This document shows positions 1-6,836 of a stretch of 23,217 bases of DNA, piece by piece. A program made the translations under genes and the position numbers. How positions within the stretch are numbered: position 1 is the first letter of the stretch; each line of letters starts with the position of its first letter. The notes beneath the pieces are model-generated. The model did not search any database. It was not told where the DNA came from and was given only the letters and a program-made list of their open reading frames with translations. The stretch spans positions 1 through 23,217 of the forward strand of contig JAPOYW010000193.1 in NCBI GenBank assembly GCA_026706425.1, written 5' to 3'. The DNA is from Gammaproteobacteria bacterium. GTDB lineage: Bacteria; Pseudomonadota; Gammaproteobacteria; Pseudomonadales; Azotimanducaceae.

Positions 1-1922
1 TCCTGGGCCACCCCGACTTCGCCGCCGGCAACGTCCACACCCGGTTCGTCGACGAACACGCGGCGGACCTCGCCACCACCGGCGACCCGCGCCAATTCGT
101 CACGCCTACCGGGTACGAACCACAGGCGGTCATCGCAACAAAGGCGGAACAGGCAGTCGGCCCCGAGGGATCCGTGGGGCTCGTCGCACCAATGCAAGGG
201 ACCATCGTTGGGATCGACGTAGCCGTCGGCGACGAGGTTCGCATCGGCCAGGCCGTGGCCGTGGTCGAAGCCATGAAGCTGCAGCACGACATCCGTGCGG
301 ACCGCAACGGTGTCGTCTGCGCCGTCTCAATGGCGCAAGGCGATGTCGTACGCGAGGGCTATCCAATCGTGTTCATCCACGAGACGGAAGTCGAAGGCGG
401 TGCCATCGGCGCCGATGCCGGGATGGACCTCGATCTGATCCGCAGCGACCTTGCGGAAGTCAACGACTGGATCGAGAGAACACTCGACGCATCGCGAGCA
501 AATTCGGTGGACGCGTTACACGGTAAAGGCCGACGCACGGCCCGGGAGAACCTCGACGACCTGCTGGACGAAGGGTCGTTCCAGGAATTCGGCCCCCCGG
601 CCGCCGGGTCGGTGGACGGCGGCACGATCATGGGATTCGGCGGCGTCAACGCCGACCTGGTCGGCGAGGAACGCTCTCGGGTGGCCGTCGTACACAGCAA
701 CTACCCCGTGGCCTCCTATACCCACGGCCACTATCGCCAGGAACAGGTGCACGAACTGGTGCACGACTGGCGGGTGCCTCTCGTGCTGTTCTCGGAGGGA
801 GAGGGACAACCCTTCGGCAACGTCGGCGGCGTCGGCATGGACGCAAGCGTCTTCACCGACTTCGCCAAGCTCTCCGGGCTGGTGCCGCTGGTCGGCGTCA
901 CTACCGGGGACTGCTTCGCGGGGAACGCCGCGCTCTTGGCCTGCTGCGACGTCATCATCGCCACCGAAAGCTCGACAATCGGCTTCACCGGGCCAGCCGT
1001 GGTCGAAGCGAGTGGCATGGGCACCCACACCGCGGCGGATCTGGGCTCGATGGCTTTCCAGGTGGGGAACGGCGACGTCGACATCCTGGTCGAGGACGAT
1101 GCGGCCGCCGTCCGTGCCGTCAAGCAATACCTGTCCTATTTCCAGGGACCGGTCACCGACTGGAAGTCGCCGGATCAGCGCCGTATGCGACACATCATCC
1201 CGGAGAACCGGGTCCGCGCGTACGAGATGCGCGACATCATCTATACCCTTGCCGACGAGGGGTCGGTGCTCGAGATCCGCAAGGAATTCGGCATCGGCGT
1301 CATCACCGCCTTCATCCGCGTGGAGGGTCAACCGATGGGGGTGGTCGCCAACAATCCCGCCCACCTCGCCGGGGCGGTGGACAGCCCCGGCGCGGACAAG
1401 GGTGCGAGGTTCTTCCAACTGTGCGACGCCTTCGATATCCCCGTCGTCGTGTTCATGGACTGTCCGGGAATCATGGTGGGGCCGGACCACGAGCGCACAG
1501 CGCTGGTCCGTCACTCGGTGCGGCTCTTCAACATCGGCGCGAACTGCACGGCGCCGATGTTCGGAATCATGGTGCGCAAGGCCTACGGTCTCGGCGTGCA
1601 GGCGATGATCGGCGGCGCTTCCTCCGTACCGTTCCTTACGGTGGCATGGCCGACCGCCGAGTTCGCGGGCATGAACATCGACGGTGCCGTGAAACTCTCC
1701 GCGCGCCGGGAACTGGCGGCGATCGAGGATCCGGAGGAGCGCAAGGCCGCCTACGAGCGACGGGTCGCCCAAGGCTACGAGTCTGCGCGGGCCATCAACT
1801 CCGGCGCCAGATACGTCATCGATCCCGCGGATACCCGGGCATTCATCGCGAGCGGCATGAAGAGCCTGCCGCCGGTACCGCCGCGTACGGACAAGAAGCG
1901 CCCCTACGTCGATACTTGGTAG
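1..1922 (+). CDS. Single-chain acyl-CoA carboxylase, 3' part (BC end + BCCP + carboxyltransferase)
   Basis: The reading frame is open from the left window edge (first full codon at 3), so the 5' end is missing; 639 residues are visible. The first ~30 residues (GHPDF...TRFVDEH) match the C-terminal end of a biotin carboxylase domain. Next comes a biotinyl domain with the EAMKLQH motif, whose lysine (about visible residue 92) is the biotinylation site. From about residue 125 to the end is a carboxyltransferase of the propionyl/acetyl-CoA carboxylase beta type, with GFTGPAVVEASGMG, MDCPGIMVGPDHE and GGASSVPF. The BC-BCCP-CT order on one chain is that of the homomeric long-chain acyl-CoA carboxylases, which carboxylate acyl-CoAs with ATP and bicarbonate. 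Substrate chain length cannot be read from the sequence. A methionine at 174 is not the start, because the biotinyl domain and upstream BC residues continue across it. Confidence 0.9.
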   Translation, partial: LGHPDFAAGNVHTRFVDEHAADLATTGDPRQFVTPTGYEPQAVIATKAEQAVGPEGSVGLVAPMQGTIVGIDVAVGDEVRIGQAVAVVEAMKLQHDIRADRNGVVCAVSMAQGDVVREGYPIVFIHETEVEGGAIGADAGMDLDLIRSDLAEVNDWIERTLDASRANSVDALHGKGRRTARENLDDLLDEGSFQEFGPPAAGSVDGGTIMGFGGVNADLVGEERSRVAVVHSNYPVASYTHGHYRQEQVHELVHDWRVPLVLFSEGEGQPFGNVGGVGMDASVFTDFAKLSGLVPLVGVTTGDCFAGNAALLACCDVIIATESSTIGFTGPAVVEASGMGTHTAADLGSMAFQVGNGDVDILVEDDAAAVRAVKQYLSYFQGPVTDWKSPDQRRMRHIIPENRVRAYEMRDIIYTLADEGSVLEIRKEFGIGVITAFIRVEGQPMGVVANNPAHLAGAVDSPGADKGARFFQLCDAFDIPVVVFMDCPGIMVGPDHERTALVRHSVRLFNIGANCTAPMFGIMVRKAYGLGVQAMIGGASSVPFLTVAWPTAEFAGMNIDGAVKLSARRELAAIEDPEERKAAYERRVAQGYESARAINSGARYVIDPADTRAFIASGMKSLPPVPPRTDKKRPYVDTW

Positions 1923-1952
1923 AGTAAGCCATCGGCCTACGGCGATACCGCG

Positions 1953-2408
1953 ATGCGACTTTCCGGGCACCCCGCACAGACCCGCGCGATCGCACTCGGC
2001 CTTGCCCTGGTCCATACGGACGTCATGGCGTCCGATCCCGCAATACAAGCCGATCCCGCTGCGGAGGCGGAGGTGCGGACGGAGCCGATGCCGCTTGACC
2101 TCTACACTCCTCCTCAGCGCAAGGAACAGGTTGCTCCCGAATACCCCCATCGAGCCCTGCGAAACGCCCTGGAGGGCTGGGTTCGGTTGGAGTTCATGGT
2201 CGACCCGGAAGGCAAGGCCTACGAAATCTCCGTGTCCCGATCCATGGGGCACGATGTGTTCGAGTCGGCGGCCATCCGCGCCTTGGAGCAGTCGACTTTC
2301 GAACATCGCCGAGATCAAGCTACGCTGTTGGACGGGCTACGTGTTCTTCCGTTTTCAGCCCGACGTCAAGTACAAGGTCGCAGGCGGCATGAACCGGTGC
2401 CACCTTGA
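1953..2408 (+). CDS. TonB C-terminal-domain protein, probably frameshifted near its end
   Basis: 151 residues as read. The middle carries the TonB_C signature: APEYPHRALRNALEGWVRLEF, then a VDPEG turn, then FESAAIRALEQSTFE. In this family the domain follows a periplasmic linker and either contacts TonB-dependent receptors or works as a stand-alone 'energy transducer TonB' module. After LLDG (about 2335) the frame becomes arginine-rich and loses the final beta strand, while the next frame reads GYVFFRFQPDVKYKV, a plausible last strand, and stays open to 2454. A one-base indel near 2300-2340 would explain this. The N-terminus has only a weak hydrophobic stretch (IALGLALV), so export is uncertain. 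It starts 30 bases after the carboxylase and ends 60 bases before the next gene on the same strand. Confidence 0.6.
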   Translation: MRLSGHPAQTRAIALGLALVHTDVMASDPAIQADPAAEAEVRTEPMPLDLYTPPQRKEQVAPEYPHRALRNALEGWVRLEFMVDPEGKAYEISVSRSMGHDVFESAAIRALEQSTFEHRRDQATLLDGLRVLPFSARRQVQGRRRHEPVPP

Positions 2409-2467
2409 ACTCGTGGGCAACCCCGGTACGACATTCGCGCTGACCCAGTCGTAGGACGAACTGGCCA

Positions 2468-3853
2468 GTGGCACGATTGGTCCGCACCGGCCTGCATATG
2501 GTGGCGCTCGCCTTTGCGATCATCGGCCTGGTCTGGCTGATGTCCCGGGATGCGGCATCTCCGTCGGTCCCCTATGAGCAAGACGCGGTGCCGTTGGATC
2601 GAACGCCTGCCGACTCGGCAGTGGCAGGGCGTCCAAACCCGAATCAGGAGAATCCCACGGGACTGGAACACCTTTCGAACGAACTGGCGGCGGCTGACGT
2701 CATGGGCAACCCCGACTGCTTCATGGAGCCGGGCGCAGCGAGTGCCCATGACCTTGCAGTAGTCGTCGTTCCCGGCCGGGACGGGTCGCGCTTCGCCGTG
2801 GTCGACCGTTCAGGGTTCGTCTTCGGTGACTCACTCCCGTTCCCCGCAGCGACCGAGCCGTCTCTCGCACGACGAGAGGATGGTTCGGTGCTAGCCGGTT
2901 TCGGTGGCAGCGACATGCACGGCGCTGCAATCACGGACCGTGGCGTGGGCCCGGCGATGCAGGGCGTCGTCGTCTACCAGGACGGCCAGATCGTCTTCGA
3001 GAATCGGAAGGCGGCAGGGTTCGGGCTTGCGGACGACGGGTCGTCCTACTATGTATTGGAGCCCATGGCTGGGGATGCGACTCGACTCGTTGTTCGAAAT
3101 CTCGATCTGGGTGTGGAAGTCCACCACGACCTGGGCATCTTGCAGCCTCATCCCGATACCAACGCCTATGCCGTCGGGTATTCGCTCGACCAATCGGAGG
3201 TGATCGTCGGAACCCCCGACACGGCGGTCGTCCCGAGAACGCATTTCGCGGACGCTACGTTCATTACCTCACACGAGCACCTCGAGTTCCGTTTCTTCCC
3301 CGCCGACGGTGGCGAACCGCGCAAGCTGACAGACTATCGCGGTTTCCCTAGGTTCGTCTCGTCGAACGAGGCGTATTTCGCGTTACCGCGGGGCCCGGGC
3401 TATGCCACGGTCAAGCGCGAATACACCTACGAGGGCGGCGAGGTGTGGGCGGTGGAGGAACGATGGTCTCGCGACCTGCGTCCGGGATCGGTCGCTGGTG
3501 ACGGTGCCTGGCTGGTTGCAGTGAGCAACTCTGACGGGGGGGGGAGGACGACGGAGGCCCATGTCCTCGACCCGTCCACGGGTGACACGCTGTTCTTGCA
3601 CCGCTGGTCCACGCCCGTGGACCACGACTCGCGTATCCACGAGGGAAGACTCGCGCTGGGCCATAGCGTCATCGAGCGCGGCTCGTACCGCACGGTCTAC
3701 GATGTGTATGACGTTCGATCGCTTGTCGATGGCGGCTCACCGAACCACTACCAGGTGGAGTCCGGCGAGAGTCCCCACTGCGGCAGCGGCGGCGATCCCT
3801 TCGGCAAACTGGAAGCGCAGGATGACCAAGTGATCTACGTCCCACGCAAGTAG
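2468..3853 (+). CDS. Membrane-anchored exported protein of unknown function, possibly beta-propeller-like
   Basis: 461 residues from a GTG start; an AGGA lies about 11 bases upstream. One hydrophobic helix (residues ~10-25, HMVALAFAIIGLVWLM) is followed by SRDAAS and a long soluble part, which fits a signal anchor with the bulk in the periplasm. The soluble part is rich in short beta-type repeats of the form 'DGSxFAVVDRSGxV', 'EDGSVLAGF', 'DDGSSYYVLEP' and 'DPSTGDTLFLHRW'. This pattern suggests a WD40/PQQ-like propeller, but I do not recognise a family. Two cysteines (near residue 78 and in the HCGSGGDPFG segment near the C-terminus) could pair. A nine-G run lies inside the gene at 3536-3544. 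It ends just before a perfect stem-loop shared with the convergent CBS gene. Confidence 0.72.
   Translation: MARLVRTGLHMVALAFAIIGLVWLMSRDAASPSVPYEQDAVPLDRTPADSAVAGRPNPNQENPTGLEHLSNELAAADVMGNPDCFMEPGAASAHDLAVVVVPGRDGSRFAVVDRSGFVFGDSLPFPAATEPSLARREDGSVLAGFGGSDMHGAAITDRGVGPAMQGVVVYQDGQIVFENRKAAGFGLADDGSSYYVLEPMAGDATRLVVRNLDLGVEVHHDLGILQPHPDTNAYAVGYSLDQSEVIVGTPDTAVVPRTHFADATFITSHEHLEFRFFPADGGEPRKLTDYRGFPRFVSSNEAYFALPRGPGYATVKREYTYEGGEVWAVEERWSRDLRPGSVAGDGAWLVAVSNSDGGGRTTEAHVLDPSTGDTLFLHRWSTPVDHDSRIHEGRLALGHSVIERGSYRTVYDVYDVRSLVDGGSPNHYQVESGESPHCGSGGDPFGKLEAQDDQVIYVPRK
3536..3544 (+). repeat. Nine-G homopolymer inside a coding region
   Basis: Nine consecutive G lie within the exported-protein gene and are read in frame as GAC GGG GGG GGG AGG (DGGGR). 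It is the longest single-base run I noticed in the window. Slippage by one base would truncate the last ~100 residues. Confidence 0.9.
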
Positions 3854-3868
3854 AGCTTCCAAACAGGG

Positions 3869-3902
3869 CTTGGTCGCCTCGCAAATACGCGAGGCGACCA
3901 AG
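3869..3902. terminator. Perfect 14-bp stem-loop between convergent genes
   Basis: CTTGGTCGCCTCGC (3869-3882) and GCGAGGCGACCAAG (3889-3902) are exact reverse complements around a six-base loop AAATAC. The hairpin sits 15 bases after the exported-protein stop and 20 bases beyond the CBS gene stop, so it could serve both strands. Neither side has a clean run of T; the flanks are AACGAGCATTGTTT on one side and CCCTGTTTGG on the other. It may therefore work as a weak bidirectional terminator or as an RNA 3'-end stabiliser. Confidence 0.7.
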
Positions 3903-3922
3903 AACGAGCATTGTTTCGTCCC

Positions 3923-4372
3923 CTACTGGCCGCCCCGGATGTAGCCCTCCAGCTGACCGATCGTCTCCGACTGCTCGTCGATGATCTCGTTGAAGAGATC
4001 GCGCAACGACAGCATGCCGGTGACCACCCCCGCCTCCACGACGACCAGGTGCCGGATGTGGTGGTTGGTCATCAGGTCGACGCACTCCGACACCCTGTCG
4101 CGCGGCGACACGGTGATGACCTCCCTCGTCATGATCTCCGAGACGCGGGTCTGCTTGGATGACTTGTCTTTCAGGATTACCTTACGCGCGTAGTCGCGTT
4201 CGGAAACGATGCCCACCAGCTTGTCGTCGATCATGACCGGCAACGCGCCGACATGGCAGTCCGACATCATCTCGATGGCATCAAAGACGCTCGCGATCGG
4301 CGCGATCGAGAACACCTCGCCGTTGCCCCCGCTGCGCAGCTTGTGCTGCATCACGTCGTGTACCGTCTTCAT
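3923..4372 (-). CDS. Twin CBS-domain protein
   Basis: 149 residues, starting MKTVHDVMQHKL at the ATG at 4372, with GGGGAA upstream as ribosome-binding site. Two CBS (Bateman) repeats fill the protein. The first (~5-62) has the strand SDCHVGALPVMIDDKLVGIVSERDYARKV; the second (~75-130) has MTREVITVSPRDRVSECVDLMTN followed by RHLVVVEAGVVTGMLSLRDL. Stand-alone CBS pairs of this size bind adenine nucleotides and act as energy or redox sensors on partner enzymes; the partner is not identifiable here. An in-frame upstream start would add 45 Cys/Arg-rich residues unlike the family, so the shorter start is preferred. It is divergent from the acyl-CoA synthetase with 160 bases between them. Confidence 0.9.
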   Translation of the reverse strand: MKTVHDVMQHKLRSGGNGEVFSIAPIASVFDAIEMMSDCHVGALPVMIDDKLVGIVSERDYARKVILKDKSSKQTRVSEIMTREVITVSPRDRVSECVDLMTNHHIRHLVVVEAGVVTGMLSLRDLFNEIIDEQSETIGQLEGYIRGGQ

Positions 4373-4433
4373 GGGCGTTCCCCGTCTTACCCTGTGTGCC
4401 GAGTTTGTCGGAAGTACCGGTCGCGCGGCAAGC

Positions 4434-4457
4434 CTGCCTGTGCATCTGCCTGTGCAT
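4434..4457 (+). repeat. Perfect tandem duplication of a 12-bp unit in a divergent intergenic region
   Basis: CTGCCTGTGCAT occurs twice back to back (4434-4445 and 4446-4457), about 60 bases upstream of the CBS gene start and 75 bases upstream of the acyl-CoA synthetase start. A small inverted repeat, CCTGC-AAG-GCAGG, follows at 4501-4513, next to the synthetase ribosome-binding site. Together these could be regulator sites for either gene. No promoter hexamers stand out. Confidence 0.75.
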
Positions 4458-4532
4458 CCGCAAAGGGCGGCGATTGCTGTCGGCAGTTCGCCGCTGTTAG
4501 CCTGCAAGGCAGGTGAACAAGGGGACGGGGCG

Positions 4533-6083
4533 ATGTATCCAGGTCATTGGGCGACGGTATTCCCGGACAAGGCCGCGGCGATCGATGCGGGCACGGGGGC
4601 GGTGCGTACATTCGGCGAGTTGAACGACCGCTCGAACCGGCTCGCGCGGCTCTTCCGGGACAAGGGGCTGCGGCGCGGCGACCACGTCAGCATCTTCATG
4701 GAGAACCACCTCGTGTACTTCGACGTGGTCTGGGCTGCCCTTCGTTCCGGCCTCTACCTCACCACCGTGAACCGCTATCTCACCACCGAGGAAGCCGGCT
4801 ACATCGTGGACAACTCCGAGTCGTCGGTACTCGTGGCCTCCCGGTGCGTAGCCGCTGTCGCAAGCGAACTATCCGCGTACGCACCCAACTGCGAACCCTA
4901 CCTGATGGGCGACGGTGCGGTCGACGGGTTCGACGACTTCGAGGACGCCATCGCCGGCTACCCCGCCCAACCCCTCGACGAGGAACCCGCCGGCGGATTC
5001 ATGCTCTACAGCTCCGGCACGACGGGCCGACCCAAGGGCATCCTGCGGCCGTTGCCCGAGACGTCGATCACCGAACCCGGCGAGACGGCTGGCCTGCTCA
5101 ACATGGTGTGGGGAGTCGATCAGGATGCCGTCTACCTCTCCCCAGCCCCGCTCTACCATGCCGCCCCGCTAGGGTTCTGCCAGATCGTACAGACACTGGG
5201 CGGTACGGCGGTCGTCATGCCACGATTCGACCCCGTCCACGCGCTGCAGGCCATCGAGGACCACAAGGTCACCCACAGCCAGTGGGTGCCGACCATGTTC
5301 ACGCGCATGCTGAAACTCCCCGAAGCGGACCGAAGCGGCTTCGACCTTCGGTCCCACAAGGTAGCCATCCACGCCGCGGCGCCTATTTCCCAGGAAGTGA
5401 AACGGCAGATGCTCGACTGGTGGGGGCCGATCCTCTACGAGTACTACGCGGGCACTGAGCTGAACGGCTTCACGCACTGCACCCCGGACGAGTGGCTCGC
5501 CCATCCCGGCACCGTCGGCCGTCCGCTGATGGGCGTGATCCACATCTGCGACGAGGACGGCAAGGAGCTTCCCGCCGGGGAGCCGGGGATCATCTACTTC
5601 GAGATGCCGGCGATGCCGTTCGAGTACCTTAAGGATCCCGAGAAAACCCGGGAGGCGCAGCATCCGGAGCATGCCAACTGGTCGAAGCTCGGCGATGTCG
5701 GCTACGTCGACGACGAGGGCTTCCTCTACCTCACCGACCGCGCCACGTTCATGATCATCTCCGGCGGCGTGAACATCTATCCGCAGGAGATCGAAGATGC
5801 CCTGATCGTGCACCCGAAGGTCATGGATGTCGCCGTCATCGGCGTACCCAACCCGGAGATGGGCGAGGAAGTGAAGGCCGTCGTCCAGCCGGTGGAGGGG
5901 GTGGCAGCCGATGCCGATCTCGAAGCCGAACTGATCGCCTACGCCCGAGAACACATCGCGCACTACAAGTGCCCGAAGAGCGTCGACTTCCGTGACGAAC
6001 TGCCGCGCCTGCCGACGGGCAAGCTCTACAAGCGGCTGCTGAAGGACGAGTATTGGGGCAAGACCGGTAGTCGGATCGTGTGA
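4533..6083 (+). CDS. AMP-forming acyl-CoA synthetase (FadD-like)
   Basis: 516 residues from the ATG at 4533 (MYPGHWATVFPDKAAAI), preceded by GGGGACGGGG. It belongs to the ANL superfamily, which activates a carboxylic acid to an acyl-AMP and then an acyl-CoA. Visible signatures are the phosphate-binding loop YSSGTTGRPKG (~residues 162-172), YEYYAGTE (~311-318), the hinge region LGDVGYVDDEGFLYLTDR, GGVNIYPQEIEDAL, and the C-terminal catalytic lysine motif LPTGKLYKRLLKDEYW. The EYY..TE variant and the short N-terminus resemble FadD-type synthetases acting on fatty or steroid side-chain acids; the substrate is not determinable. The frame is also open upstream of 4533, but that part overlaps the divergent CBS gene and lacks family features. 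It ends 3 bases before the convergent membrane-protein gene. Confidence 0.9.
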   Translation: MYPGHWATVFPDKAAAIDAGTGAVRTFGELNDRSNRLARLFRDKGLRRGDHVSIFMENHLVYFDVVWAALRSGLYLTTVNRYLTTEEAGYIVDNSESSVLVASRCVAAVASELSAYAPNCEPYLMGDGAVDGFDDFEDAIAGYPAQPLDEEPAGGFMLYSSGTTGRPKGILRPLPETSITEPGETAGLLNMVWGVDQDAVYLSPAPLYHAAPLGFCQIVQTLGGTAVVMPRFDPVHALQAIEDHKVTHSQWVPTMFTRMLKLPEADRSGFDLRSHKVAIHAAAPISQEVKRQMLDWWGPILYEYYAGTELNGFTHCTPDEWLAHPGTVGRPLMGVIHICDEDGKELPAGEPGIIYFEMPAMPFEYLKDPEKTREAQHPEHANWSKLGDVGYVDDEGFLYLTDRATFMIISGGVNIYPQEIEDALIVHPKVMDVAVIGVPNPEMGEEVKAVVQPVEGVAADADLEAELIAYAREHIAHYKCPKSVDFRDELPRLPTGKLYKRLLKDEYWGKTGSRIV

Positions 6084-6086
6084 AGG

Positions 6087-6749
6087 TCAAGGCAAGCGCT
6101 TGAAGTCGACCGCGAAACCAGTCTTCCGCCACAGCAGATAGGTGACGAAGGGGTAGAACGAGAGCGCCGTGGCCGCATGCCACTCGGTGAGGCTCTCGAG
6201 CCAGGCATCGTTGTCGATGAAATAGGTGAACGCTTCGAGGGCGAGCCCCTCGGCCAGCATGAACACGCATAGAGCCACCTTGGTTCTGACAAGCACGGTC
6301 TTGCCGAACAGCGCCTGCGCCCGGTAGACCAGGATCAACTGGGCGACGTAGGTGAAACCGAAGAAGACGATGGTGCCGTAACGGCGCAACGCCCGGTACA
6401 GGTCGCCTTCGTGGCCCAGGAAGGTCGCGTAGAGCACGAACGAAGCCGAACCCACAACACCCACCACGAGCAGCGCACGGCGCCAACCGATACGGGTGTC
6501 CCCGCAGGCATGGAGCCAGCGTTCGCAGAACATCCAGTAGACGGCGAAGAACACCCCTGCGGGAATCATCAAGGCCTTGAAGATGAAGTACCCCCAACCG
6601 TAGCGACCACTGGCGCTGATGCTCGCGCAGCCCGACAGGTGCGGTATGCAGACATCTAGGTGGCCACCAGCGGCGGACGCTCCGTAGGCCAGGAACATGC
6701 CGAGCCAACTGAATACCCAGACGAAGACGGCAACGTAGCGTAGATCCAT
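6087..6749 (-). CDS. Six-helix integral membrane protein, possibly Frag1/DRAM/Sfk1-like
   Basis: 220 residues. Hydrophobic segments lie at roughly 5-25, 55-75, 90-110, 124-144, 155-172 and 193-208, giving a six-span topology. The first extramembrane loop carries CIPHLSGCASISASGRYGW, then helix 2 begins with GYFIFKALMIPAG. An extracytoplasmic loop with 'S-x-S-GRYG' before helix 2 is reminiscent of the Frag1/DRAM/Sfk1 family, a poorly understood group of membrane proteins. This assignment is by pattern only. The gene is convergent with the acyl-CoA synthetase (3 bases apart) and divergent from the dihydroorotase, sharing an upstream region of about 90 bases with it. Confidence 0.75.
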   Translation of the reverse strand: MDLRYVAVFVWVFSWLGMFLAYGASAAGGHLDVCIPHLSGCASISASGRYGWGYFIFKALMIPAGVFFAVYWMFCERWLHACGDTRIGWRRALLVVGVVGSASFVLYATFLGHEGDLYRALRRYGTIVFFGFTYVAQLILVYRAQALFGKTVLVRTKVALCVFMLAEGLALEAFTYFIDNDAWLESLTEWHAATALSFYPFVTYLLWRKTGFAVDFKRLP

Positions 6750-6774
6750 GCCGTCACATTATGCGCCTTCCGAA

Positions 6775-6806
6775 TTGCCTCAACGGTGTCGCCCGACCCC
6801 TATAAT
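6775..6806 (+). promoter_or_regulatory. Putative sigma-70 promoter of the dihydroorotase gene
   Basis: A perfect -10 hexamer TATAAT lies at 6801-6806. The best upstream -35 match is TTGCCT (6775-6780, 4 of 6), with a long 20-base spacer. Transcription would start near 6813, leaving a ~24-base leader before the TTG start at 6837. This argues against the in-frame ATG at 6786, which lies upstream of the -10 box. Confidence 0.5.
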
Positions 6807-6836
6807 CATTGCTCACGCCTTGAGTGGGAGGAGCCG

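Noticed and set aside
516..2318. Long open frame on the minus strand across the carboxylase gene
   Set aside because: His/Arg/Gly-rich translation with no family features; a mirror of codon bias in a GC-rich gene with clear domains on the plus strand.
4209..4532. Extended N-terminus of the acyl-CoA synthetase
   Set aside because: It would overlap the divergent CBS gene and has no ANL-family features; the ATG at 4533 has a good ribosome-binding site.
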